Of a DNA stretch of 64,000 nucleotides, positions 52,301 through 58,191 are shown piece by piece. This DNA is from Strongylocentrotus droebachiensis. Taxonomy: Eukaryota > Echinodermata > Echinoidea > Camarodonta > Strongylocentrotidae. A program made the translations under genes and the position numbers. Position 1 is the stretch's first letter. Each line of letters starts with the position of its first letter. The stretch lies in the NCBI GenBank assembly GCA_035222895.1, contig JAVYIG010000321.1, positions 124,001-188,000 on the forward strand, in the 5' to 3' direction. Under the pieces are notes generated by a model that saw only the letters and a program-made list of their open reading frames with translations, ran no database searches and was not told where the DNA came from.

Positions 52301-55300
52301 TGATCACCAATGCAATGCATTGATAAGCATTTGCATTTGCATTGCTTATGGGCTGGGAATTCATCCTAAGGCAACAGAAAGAGGGACTGGAGATCCCTTT
52401 TTTTTGCTCAGTATCAGTCATTCAACTTGATCTCAGGTTCCTCTCACACACTGTACAAAAGTGCATGCTCATGGGTCAGTTACAAACAAGTTCTTACCCA
52501 GTGGAAGTGCACGTAAGATGAAAAAGGAAACCATCTCCAAAAGGATGAAATATGACTTTAAACAGTATACATTGACGTGTCCATTTTTTCATATGCCCTG
52601 GGCACTATTTAATTTGAATTGTTATCCACAACAAGTTAAGATAATTGTTATATAAGCTATGGAAATTGGGGGTTATTTCAAATTCATCACTCAAGATATT
52701 TTAAACAATCTGGATGCAATCTTCGACTGTATTTTCCGGTTTTCCAACAAGGCGCACGTTCTCAGATATTTGTAGTTGAAGTTTCATATGAACAAAGAAA
52801 TGACAGGTGCAACATTGGATATTCACCCATTAGATTTTCATTTTGTAGGGGGCAACTATTTCGATTTTGCCTTCATTTCCCCCCCCCCCTGTTTTCCTTT
52901 AAAAAAATATTTTAAAAGTATTAGTGATAAGCTGTCTATCAATCATACAAAGTGACCCAATTTTCAAAGGAAGATAATATTAGAAGAGGAAAAAATATAC
53001 AACATTGAGCTATTATTAACCCATTGACTACTGAATTCTCTCATTCTCATAGGCTTCAATACAGGAGCCATTGGGTTCCCATAGGCAATACACAGTCTCG
53101 TCAAGCTACACTCCCTTTAAGCTACTATTAACCCCTTGACTACTGAATTCTCTCATTCTCATAGGCTTCAATACAGGAGCCATTGGGTTCCCATAGGCAA
53201 TACACAGTCTCGTCAAGCTACACTCCCTTTAAGCTACTATTAACCCCTTGACTACTGAATTCTCTCATTCTCATAGGCTTTAATACAGGAGCCATTGGGT
53301 TCCCATAGGCAATACACAGTCTCGTCAAGCTACACTCCCTTTAAGCTACTATTAACCCCTTGACTACTGAATTCTCTCATTCTCATAGGCTTTAATACAG
53401 GAGCCATTGGGTTCCCATAGGCAATACACAGTCTCGTCAAGCTACACTCCCTTTAAGCTACTATTAACCCCTTGACTACTGAATTCTCTCATTCTCATAG
53501 GCTTCAATACAGGAGCCATTGGGTTCCCATAGGCAATACACAGTCTCGTCAAGCTACACTCCCTTTAAGCTACTATTAACCCCTTGACTACTGAATTCTC
53601 TCATTCTCATAGGCTTCAATACAGGAGCCATTGGGTTCCCATAGGCAATACACAGTCTCGTCAAGCTACACTCCCTTTAAGCTACTATTAACCCCTTGAC
53701 TACTGAATTCTCTCATTCTCATAGGCTTCAATACAGGAGCCATTGGGTTCCCATAGGCAATACACAGTCTCGTCAAGCTACACTCCCTTTAAGCTACTAT
53801 TAACCCCTTGACTACTGAATTCTCTCATTCTCATAGGCTTTAATACAGGAGCCATTGGGTTCCCATAGGCAATACACAGTCTCGTCAAGCTACACTCCCT
53901 TTAAGCTACTATTAACCCCTTGACTACTGAATTCTCTCATTCTCATAGGCTTTAATACAGGAGCCATTGGGTTCCCATAGGCAATACACAGTCTCGTCAA
54001 GCTACACTCCCTTTAAGCTACTATTAACCCCTTGACTACTGAATTCTCTCATTCTCATAGGCTTCAATACAGGAGCCATTGGGTTCCCATAGGCAATACA
54101 CAGTCTCGTCAAGCTACACTCCCTTTAAGCTATTATTAACCCCTTGACTACTGAATTCTCTCATTCTCATAGGCTTTAATACAGGAGCCATTGGGTTCCC
54201 ATAGGCAATACACAGTCTCGTCAAGCTACACTCCCTTTAAGCTACTATTAACCCCTTGACTACTGAATTCTCTCATTCTCATAGGCTTCAATACAGGAGC
54301 CATTGGGTTCCCATAGGCAATACACAGTCTCGTCAAGCTACACTCCCTTTAAGCTACTATTAACCCCTTGACTACTGAATTCTCTCATTCTCATAGGCTT
54401 TAATACAGGAGCCATTGGGTTCCCATAGGCAATACACAGTCTCGTCAAGCTACACTCCCTTTAAGCTACTATTAACCCCTTGACTACTGAATTCTCTCAT
54501 TCTCATAGGCTTCAATACAGGAGCCATTGGGTTCCCATAGGCAATACACAGTCTCGTCAAGCTACACTCCCTTTAAGCTATTATTAACCCCTTGACTACT
54601 GAATTCTCTCATTCTCATAGGCTTTAATACAGGAGCCATTGGGTTCCCATAGGCAATACACAGTCTCGTCAAGCTACACTCCCTTTAAGCTACTATTAAC
54701 CCCTTGACTACTGAATTCTCTCATTCTCATAGGCTTCAATACAGGAGCCATTGGGTTCCCATAGGCAATACACAGTCTCGTCAAGCTACACTCCCTTTAA
54801 GCTATTATTAACCCCTTGACTACTGAATTCTCTCATTCTCATAGGCTTTAATACAGGAGCCATTGGGTTCCCATAGGCAATACACAGTCTCGTCAAGCTA
54901 CACTCCCTTTAAGCTACTATTAACCCCTTGACTACTGAATTCTCTCATTCTCATAGGCTTCAATACAGGAGCCATTGGGTTCCCATAGGCAATACACAGT
55001 CTCGTCAAGCTACACTCCCTTTAAGCTATTATTAACCCCTTGACTACTGAATTCTCTCATTCTCATAGGCTTTAATACAGGAGCCATTGGGTTCCCATAG
55101 GCAATACACAGTCTCGTCAAGCTACACTCCCTTTAAGCTATTATTAACCCCTTGACTACTGAATTCTCTCATTCTCATAGGCTTTAATACAGGAGTAACC
55201 CGGTTTCAGTAGGCAATAGGTTAACACATATATTTTGTTTCTCTTGTGACAGGTGTTGGTTGAGAAGGAGAGGGGCGAGATCATGGGCATGGTGGTGGTA

Positions 55301-55625
55301 GAATCAGGGTGGGGCTCGCTCATCCCCACAGTGGTCATAGCAAACATGTCTCCGTTTGGTGCTGCTGCTAGGTCCGGCAAGCTCAACATCGGTGATCAAG
55401 TGATGTCCATTAACGGCACCAGCCTTGTAGGGCTTCCATTACAACAATGCCAACAAACGATAAAGGTAAGTTACAGCACACCATACAGTCTGTAAATCTG
55501 CATTTCCTCTAGTCCAATAGCCAGAGCTGCCAACCATTCCGTTTTTGCCGGAATTACTCCGTTTTCCCTCCAAATTACAGTATTACGTCTTTTCTTCATA
55601 AAATATGTTTTTTAATATTAATTTT

Positions 55626-55663
<38 letters not shown>

Positions 55664-58191
55664 ACCGCACGTCAAACAACTGCCCTAAAATGGTGATTTG
55701 ATCACAAATTCAACAGAAAACTAAATTTAAAAGATACTTGAAAAGAAAAATATTCCCCAAAAGGATGAAATGCCAATAATCCTAAAATAACCACCGAAAA
55801 AAAATTCCTGCTAGTATGGAAAAAACAGCATGATGAATGAACATTTCTGCATTGGAAGTATGTCGCGTGTGGTTGTAAGTTTCGTTTTTATGAATTCCTT
55901 TTTTTTTGCCATCATGATTCCTTTTTTTTATCGCACAAGGTCGGCAGCTCTTAATACCTGTCAACCACTCCTATTTTCGAGGAATGATTCCTATCCTTTA
56001 GCCTTCAAGCTATTGTTTTGAAACCTAGATTCCTCTCCTTTTCTGAAGTATTCCGTGTAAAAAGTATCCAAAATAGACTTGAGACAAAATTTGCCTTCAG
56101 AGATTTCTCACTTTTTTGTGAAAGGTTGGCAGGTAATGGTATGTATAAAATAAGTCCTTGAGAAGGGTATTGGGGCACTCTGTATCTGGGTGACGATTAT
56201 GTGGAAGGCGATTTGGATTTCACACTATTTGAAACTATATTGATGAAACTTCACTAGGTGAAATTCTACAAGCCCTTCTTTGCAATCTGATGCAGTCAAG
56301 TATGAAACAGAACGAAATAGGCAAATCAACTCTGTAAAATGTTGTTTTAAGAGGTTCTCTGAATTCAAACCAAAATAGTATCATCCTTTGGAATCTCCTT
56401 GTTTTGGAGAATATGAAGATACTTCAGTGATTCGAACAGATCAAATTTATTTGATCTCATATTTTTGTATAAAGGGAACCTTTTTTTTCTTCTTGATATT
56501 CAAAGTGAGCTCATAATGTGTGAAGTAAGATCTCATGAAACAATCTTTGTATCAAGATGAACAATGAAAAAGTTACTATGATCGCAACTGTTTTGAATTT
56601 GATTTTTTTTCACCCTCAAAATTTATTTATTTTTGTATTTTTGTTTATGGAAATGACTTATTATAATCGTCATAAGTGTCATAAACATGTATGCGCAATA
56701 AATTGATGATGATTTTTTTGCATTTTTTTTCTTGCAGGGATTGAAGAGTCAGTGTCTTGTTAAGTTCAATGTTGTATCGTGTCCGCCTGTTACTCAAGTC
56801 CTCATCAAAAGACCAGATACAAAGTACCAACTCGGCTTCAGCGTTCAAAACGGAATCGTAAGTAGTCCTACTTAGTGTTACAATCTAAATCTCTCACTGA
56901 AATAGATATCCGTGTTCAATTATTATTATTTTTTTGCCATTTGTACTCCCTTTCTCTATATCTTTCTCCCTGACTCATTTTTCTCACCCTTGTTCTCTTT
57001 CTCTTGTTCAAATTTTCTTTATATTTTTCTCTTCCTTTCCTTGTCAAACAATGAAATTTGCTCATTATGTAAGCATAAGGAATACATTTAAATGTCTCTT
57101 TTGCATTATTATTGTAGTATTATTCCAGGGTTATTGCAATATTGCAGTATTATTTTGCCATGCCCAAGCGGCTTGTCTGATATATGCTTCTGTTGGTAGT
57201 AATACAGTATAGTTGTTGGGAAGAGAAGTACATATAATGTTAACAAATTTGTAACAAATTTATATAGGCACAAGAGTGATGTCTTGGCAAGAATTGATGA
57301 ATCAATTCTTGTGCATATGTTCATGTCACCTGGGTGGAGGACTTACAATTGATTTTAAAAATCTCAGTAACTGTGCTCCAGAGTCATGTCATAAACTTAA
57401 TGTGAATCTGTCTTTTCTTTGTTTTTTATTAGATATGCAGTCTAATGCGAGGTGGCATTGCTGAGAGAGGTGGCGTTAGGGTGGGGCATAGGATAATAGA
57501 GATCAACGGAAGCAGCGTCGTGGCAACGGCTCATGAGAAGATCGTTGAGATGCTTTCAACATCAGTAGGAGAGGTATGTACATCCCTCATCAAGACACTC
57601 TATTAAAACATCGCTCAAACAAATAGTTTTATAATGCTAAATATATTACTCATTGCGGATATAGTATCGAAAATAATATAGCTAGTGACATTCGTTTGTC
57701 TCGCAATGTATGGTCAACAAGGGATAGTTTTATATTGGAAGCATGTAAGCCTTCCTTATCAGATGTTTTCCACAAAATGCATATTTTTGTAACTGTATCT
57801 CCTGACACTATTATTCAAGGAAAAAAAGAAGAAGAAGAAGACTGACCAGTACCATCCCCCTCCGCCCCCCCCCCCCCCCACCCCCAAAAACACATAAAAA
57901 AGAAGAAAAAATTAATAAAGAAAAACCTTTACCTGTTTATTTGTTAAAAATATGTTAGTAGTCTGTCCCCACTTATATGTATTTGTATGTGGTTTAAATA
58001 ATAGTAATACACACATTCCATCATTCCTCTCTTTGCACGAGTATCACTTATTTTTGTTCCCCTCATAACAAACTTTTGTTCTTTATTGATATGCTCTTAC
58101 TTCTTATGATTGCTTTTAGATCCGTATGAAGACGATGCCCCTTTCCATGTACAAGCTCCTCACAGGGCAAGAGCAACCAGTCTACATATAA
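22669..58191 (+). CDS. APBA1: X11/Mint adaptor protein (APBA family), whole coding span
   Basis: Spliced gene: exon 1a (22669-22909) or 1b (24001-24064), then 37908-38053, optional 45637-45675, 48575-48676, 49172-49366, 50998-51177, 55253-55465, 56738-56857, 57433-57573 and 58120-58191. Every junction is AG/GT and keeps frame. The product is about 469 aa (1a) or 410 aa (1b), plus 13 aa with the microexon. In 1a numbering the PTB domain is about residues 90-275, PDZ1 about 290-375 and PDZ2 about 380-460. Signatures seen are [60 protein letters not shown] and the terminal QEQPVYI. Known X11/Mint proteins are cytosolic neuronal adaptors: PTB binds the YENPTY tail of APP and the PDZ pair binds membrane and synaptic partners. 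The C-terminus matches vertebrate APBA1 best, but this is probably the single invertebrate co-orthologue of APBA1/2/3. The long vertebrate N-terminal region (Munc18 and CASK binding) is not visible here. Confidence 0.96.
23854..23860 (+). promoter_or_regulatory. TATA-like box upstream of exon 1b
   Basis: TATAAAT lies 147 nt before ATG 24001. It is the only clear core-promoter-like match I saw close to either alternative first exon. Such motifs occur often by chance in AT-rich DNA. Confidence 0.2.
24001..24064 (+). CDS. APBA1: Alternative first coding exon 1b of the X11/Mint gene
   Basis: 21 codons plus one base, from ATG 24001 to the donor AGAG|GTAATG. It encodes [20 protein letters not shown] plus Arg. 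From SDNY onward it is a paralogue of the end of exon 1a, so the pair looks like an exon duplication giving two N-termini, one with an extra ~60-residue charged leader and one almost bare. An in-frame TGA lies at 23962-23964, so translation cannot start further upstream on unspliced RNA. An acceptor-like TTAGTCAG at 23984-23991 means it might also be an internal exon. Splicing to 37908 restores a GCC Ala codon. Confidence 0.72.
26290..26770. repeat. Tandem duplication, four ~120-145-bp units
   Basis: AAATATGATGATTCA recurs at 26319, 26437, 26583 and 26706. Units 1 and 3, and units 2 and 4, are the most alike, so a two-unit block of about 265 bp was duplicated. Confidence 0.75.
27580..27900. 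repeat. Tandem repeat, 112-113-bp period, three copies
   Basis: GTATGAATATGATGGGG begins at 27582 and 27694, and a diverged copy at 27807. The first two copies are nearly identical over about 110 bp. The unit is unrelated in sequence to the 53-55 kb array. Confidence 0.8.
28082..28658. mobile_element. Outer MITE of a nested pair
   Basis: It starts TACAGTCAAACTTGCTTTAG and ends ATACAGGTTGTACTGTA. Its GTGACCACC and GTGGTCTTTGTA motifs match the intact relative at 43679-43843. It is split by the inner element at 28135-28532. Confidence 0.7.
28135..28532. mobile_element. Inner inverted-repeat element inserted in the MITE
   Basis: About 400 bp with ~65-bp inverted ends. The left end has GGGCAATTCCATGGTAACGG and then AAGGACACTCAGACAAGATT. 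The right end is the near-perfect complement, finishing CCGTGGAATTGCCCC. Both ends also share TGAACTTCAGGTTCATACTA. Confidence 0.8.
28764..29076. repeat. Tandem duplication, ~210-bp period
   Basis: The block beginning CTCTAGCTTTGTAT and containing GAATGATGTGTGAATCTTTT and CATTTAGGAG occurs at 28766-28878 and again at 28976-29076, with about 15% difference. Confidence 0.7.
31799..31960 (+). repeat. SINE-like 3' body
   Basis: AAATGGGTACCTGGTAGGAA, a central CTTAACAGCTGCACTGC, then AGAGCGCTTAGAGAC, GGCGCTATAAGCAA and an ATTATTAT tail. This arrangement resembles tRNA-derived SINE bodies common in echinoderms, as recalled and not searched. Confidence 0.5.
31978..32058. repeat. ~75-bp palindromic element, copy 2
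   Basis: TTGTTAGTTTGGAGCCAGAA then GTGTGTTAACTC on the left. TTTAACGCCCTTATGGCTCC then AAACAGACAA on the right. Confidence 0.65.
32228..32664. repeat. Tandem repeat, ~140-bp period, three copies
   Basis: ATTAAAGATTCAAC recurs at 32265, 32403 and 32544. Each is followed by GGCATGT-type sequence, TCTAAGGAACATT, CCACACTTTGGGAAGATGCT and ends GGTTGGCAG. Confidence 0.8.
32885..33226. repeat. 340-bp pure pyrimidine tract (TCCTC/TCTTCCCC)n
   Basis: Almost uninterrupted C/T on the + strand in blocks such as CCTCTCCTCTTCCCC. It gives long Ser/Pro/Leu frames on + and Arg/Gly/Glu frames on -, which are not genes. Mirror symmetry makes it able to form triplex DNA. Confidence 0.9.
34210..34420. repeat. 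(GA)n microsatellite
   Basis: A pure GA core at 34282-34339, flanked by GAGA/GACA variants. Confidence 0.95.
35085..35366. mobile_element. 282-bp foldback element, GGGGGTGTTTCACAAAG ends
   Basis: The ends are GGGGGTGTTTCACAAAGA and its complement CTTTGTGAAACACCCCC. The arms continue inward with TCGAACTTAACTCTAAGTTG and its imperfect complement. The interior is AT-rich. Elements with this kind of end are widespread in marine invertebrates, from general knowledge. Confidence 0.75.
37710..37907 (+). CDS. Candidate alternative 5' extension of the first PTB exon
   Basis: The acceptor-like CTACCTTTTCAG ends at 37709. From 37710 to the normal acceptor there are 198 nt with no stop in the PTB frame, and the splice phase equals that of the normal acceptor. 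Use of this site would insert 66 residues, starting with a Pro/Thr/Ser-rich acidic stretch ([19 protein letters not shown]). The tail of the extension is simply the pyrimidine tract of the standard acceptor. About 4% of random 66-codon stretches would stay open, so chance is not excluded. Confidence 0.3.
37908..38053 (+). CDS. APBA1: PTB domain exon, N-terminal part
   Basis: The acceptor TTATCTGCAG follows a long pyrimidine tract, and the donor is AAG|GTATAC. The exon has two bases of a split codon, then 48 codons. Residues include [16 protein letters not shown] and [16 protein letters not shown], the first beta strand and helix of the X11 PTB domain. The YLGSTQ signature and the MxQAQEAVxRIK helix are nearly identical to vertebrate X11. 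It ends in phase 0, so the downstream microexon can be included or skipped without a frame change. The frame also stays open upstream to an alternative acceptor at 37709. Confidence 0.96.
39193..39266. repeat. ~75-bp palindromic element, copy 3
   Basis: CAGAGTCAGAAGGTCACTAA on the left and CCTTCTGGCTCCAAACAGAC on the right. Confidence 0.6.
39569..39588. repeat. G20 homopolymer
   Basis: Uninterrupted G run in the PTB intron. Confidence 0.9.
40033..40097. repeat. ~75-bp palindromic element, copy 4
   Basis: AATCTGTTTGGAGC on the left and CACCTTATGGCTCCAAACAG on the right. The centre is shortened. Confidence 0.55.
40690..40820 (-). repeat. tRNA-derived SINE fragment
   Basis: On the minus strand it reads ATGGCTCAGTGGTAGAG (A-box-like) and, about 35 nt later, GGTCCCTGGTTCGTAACC (B-box-like). 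A SINE-type body follows (GTGCCCTTTGGTAAGGC). The anticodon arm is not a proper 7-nt loop, so it is not a working tRNA gene. Confidence 0.6.
41412..41820. repeat. Direct duplication, ~225-bp period
   Basis: GGATTGAGATGAGCAAATGT and ATTGGAATGGATTGCTCCTC, then ATCAAGAAAAAGCTGTTCAC, occur from about 41415. They recur with substitutions from about 41639, followed in both by TTTCAAGAAATC and CTGTCAATACTC-like sequence. Confidence 0.75.
41965..42045 (-). repeat. SINE/LINE-type 3' tail fragment
   Basis: On the minus strand it reads AGCGCATAGAGAC, then GCGCTTTATAAGTATGG and a (TTA)n tail. The form is similar to the 31.8-kb fragment. Confidence 0.4.
42906..42926. repeat. C21 homopolymer followed by (AC)n
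   Basis: Uninterrupted C run, then ACACACACACA. Confidence 0.9.
43042..43117. repeat. ~75-bp palindromic element, copy 5
   Basis: ATCTGTTGTGAGCCAGAAGG then GCATTAACTC, and GAGTTAACACCCTTCTGGCT then CCATACAGAC. This is the best-preserved pair of arms. Confidence 0.7.
43679..43843. mobile_element. 165-bp MITE, intact relative of the 28-kb outer element
   Basis: The ends are TACAGTGAAACCTG and CAGGTTTGACTGTA. Inside are TATAAAGACCACCCGAGGGA and repeated GTGGTCTTTATAGGCAGGTG motifs. Confidence 0.7.
45160..45236. repeat. ~75-bp palindromic element, copy 6
   Basis: TCATCTGTTGACAGCAAGAA then GGGTGCTTACTCC, and GGAGTTAATGCCCTTCATGC then TCTCAGCAGATG. Confidence 0.65.
45461..45532. repeat. ~75-bp palindromic element, copy 7
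   Basis: GTCTATGTAGAGCCAAAAGG then GCATAAACTC, and GAGTTAACGCCGTTTTAGCG then CTGAGTAGAC. It lies about 100 bp upstream of the PTB microexon candidate. Confidence 0.6.
45637..45675 (+). CDS. APBA1: Candidate alternative microexon inside the PTB domain (13 aa)
   Basis: 39 nt in phase 0, bounded by TATGAAG at the acceptor (after about 55 nt of strong polypyrimidine) and AAC|GTATGC at the donor. It encodes [13 protein letters not shown], a basic proline-rich peptide. It lies between the exon ending NRIK and the exon starting SPDGEEQP. From memory of the family, vertebrate X11alpha has a basic ~11-residue insert (AQKLAKSRKK) at exactly this junction, present or absent between isoforms and paralogues. 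The position, phase, charge and length therefore fit a regulated PTB insert. Expression is unproven. Confidence 0.6.
46736..46775. repeat. C-rich tract
   Basis: C runs broken by single T residues over about 40 bp. Confidence 0.9.
47197..47283. repeat. Near-perfect 87-bp hairpin in an intron
   Basis: The left arm has GAGGTTCTGGTTAAAACTAT and AGGTGACTCCAA. The right arm has TTGGAGTCACC and ATAGTTTTAACCAGTACCTC. The 20-nt outer stems differ at one base, and the loop is only about 8 nt. It could be a small foldback transposon or a miRNA-like precursor. Transcription would be on the + strand as part of the X11/Mint intron. Confidence 0.75.
48440..48507. repeat. (GATGATA)n-like tract
   Basis: Five or more units of GATGATAGAT or GGTGATAGAT, ending about 70 bp before a PTB exon. 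Confidence 0.85.
48575..48676 (+). CDS. APBA1: PTB domain exon, central part
   Basis: 34 codons in phase 0 between TTGTTACAG and CAG|GTAACA. It reads [20 protein letters not shown] and then [14 protein letters not shown]. The first 29 residues align well with vertebrate X11 (PEGESQPMTEVDL, IKVLNADTQ). The last five residues (VSNMQ) have no counterpart. A second donor-like GT at 48662, directly after the codon for NQ, would remove exactly those five residues. Confidence 0.94.
48662..48676 (+). promoter_or_regulatory. Tandem alternative 5' splice site (15 nt apart)
   Basis: CAA|GTCAGC at 48662 lies 15 nt before the stronger CAG|GTAACA at 48677. Both leave phase 0. The upstream site gives VLNADNQ joined to ETMMDH, the same junction as vertebrate X11. 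The downstream site adds VSNMQ. Confidence 0.45.
49172..49366 (+). CDS. APBA1: PTB domain exon with core beta strands
   Basis: 65 codons in phase 0, between a C-run acceptor (CCCCCCCCAG) and GAT|GTAAGT. Residues [20 protein letters not shown] match human X11 almost exactly, followed by VVIMARRR, a variable loop ([16 protein letters not shown]) and [12 protein letters not shown]. The variable loop sits where vertebrate paralogues also differ. The part is predicted to build the peptide-binding groove for NPxY-type ligands such as the APP tail. Confidence 0.96.
49367..50997 (+). other. Intron in the PTB coding region with a long CT-rich tract
   Basis: Non-coding. Positions 49480-50040 are pyrimidine-rich, with many CTGT/CTCT repeats that produce long meaningless open frames. 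The rest is AT-rich with nothing recognised. Confidence 0.65.
49810..50035. repeat. (CTCTGT)n/(CT)n tract
   Basis: A mosaic of CTCTGT, CTGTCT and CCCTACCCACTATCTCTCTC units. Three copies of the last type lie at 49975-50037. Confidence 0.9.
50998..51177 (+). CDS. APBA1: PTB C-terminal helix and PTB-PDZ linker exon
   Basis: 60 codons in phase 0, between TCTCTGTAG and [29 protein letters not shown] and KANGI form the long C-terminal PTB helix, followed by the linker [17 protein letters not shown]. In mammalian Mint1 the equivalent linker helix (around the QEMYNDDL-type motif) folds back on the PTB domain and lowers APP binding. Conservation of the Tyr and the DDL here suggests the same autoinhibition. 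Confidence 0.96.
51178..55252 (+). other. Intron between linker and PDZ1 exons
   Basis: 51178-53010 is AT-rich, with nothing recognised. The remainder is almost wholly the 112-bp tandem array. Confidence 0.75.
53012..55224. repeat. Tandem array, 112-bp unit, about 20 copies
   Basis: The motif TTGACTACTGAATTCTCTC recurs every 112 bp from 53024 to 55152 (19 full periods, 20 starts) with almost perfect identity. Units differ mainly at TTCAAT versus TTTAAT and at CTACTATT versus CTATTATT. The first copy starts TTAACCCATTGAC. The last diverges and ends GGCAATAGGTTAAC, so the array is framed by inverted ends. The unit has no long ORF. There are no unique spacers between units, so this is a minisatellite and not a CRISPR array. 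Confidence 0.97.
55253..55465 (+). CDS. APBA1: PDZ1 domain exon
   Basis: 71 codons in phase 0, between TTCTCTTGTGACAG and AAG|GTAAGT. Residues include [40 protein letters not shown] and [14 protein letters not shown], covering most of PDZ1 including its atypical carboxylate loop region and the GDQxxSING signature. The exon begins only about 30 bp after a 2.2-kb tandem array, so its branch point and pyrimidine tract lie in or against repeat-derived sequence. Confidence 0.97.
55466..56737 (+). other. Intron between the PDZ1 exons
   Basis: Contains a T-run (55629-55658) and an inverted-repeat element (55523-55951). No coding sequence seen. Confidence 0.65.
55523..55951. mobile_element. Inverted-end element in the PDZ1 intron
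   Basis: AGAGCTGCCAACC at the left and GGTCGGCAGCTCT at the right are complementary except for one base. The interior holds ATTCCG and ATTCC repeats and a 30-bp T-run. A further GGTTGGCAGGTAATGGT at 56124 suggests a second related end. Confidence 0.5.
56738..56857 (+). CDS. APBA1: End of PDZ1 and start of PDZ2 exon
   Basis: 40 codons in phase 0, between TTTTCTTGCAG and [28 protein letters not shown] completes PDZ1 and the very short inter-PDZ linker. [20 protein letters not shown] opens PDZ2, with LGF as the carboxylate-binding loop. The short linker is a family trait that packs the two PDZ domains into one rigid unit. Confidence 0.97.
56858..57432 (+). other. Intron before the PDZ2 core exon
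   Basis: 575 nt, AT-rich, with a CT-rich stretch near 56940-57050. Nothing else recognised. Confidence 0.65.
57433..57573 (+). CDS. APBA1: PDZ2 core exon
   Basis: 47 codons in phase 0, between TTTTTTATTAG and [49 protein letters not shown] and LSTSVGE are nearly identical to the vertebrate PDZ2 core. They include the GxRVGHxIxEING signature and the His of helix alphaB (AHEKIV) that contacts ligand side chains. Confidence 0.97.
57574..58119 (+). other. Last intron of the X11/Mint gene
   Basis: 546 nt with GAA repeats near 57820 and a C-rich tract at 57857-57885. Nothing else recognised. Confidence 0.65.
58120..58191 (+). CDS. APBA1: Last coding exon: end of PDZ2 and autoinhibitory C-terminus
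   Basis: 23 codons plus TAA (58189-58191), after acceptor GATTGCTTTTAG. It reads [20 protein letters not shown] and ends PVYI. In X11/Mint proteins the C-terminal YI is itself a PDZ ligand that docks into PDZ1 and closes the tandem. The identical ending suggests that this regulation is kept here. Confidence 0.97.
   Translation: MRMKTMPLSMYKLLTGQEQPVYI

Noticed and set aside
53012..55224. CRISPR array
   Set aside because: The units are contiguous and 112 bp long with no unique spacers, in a eukaryotic intron.
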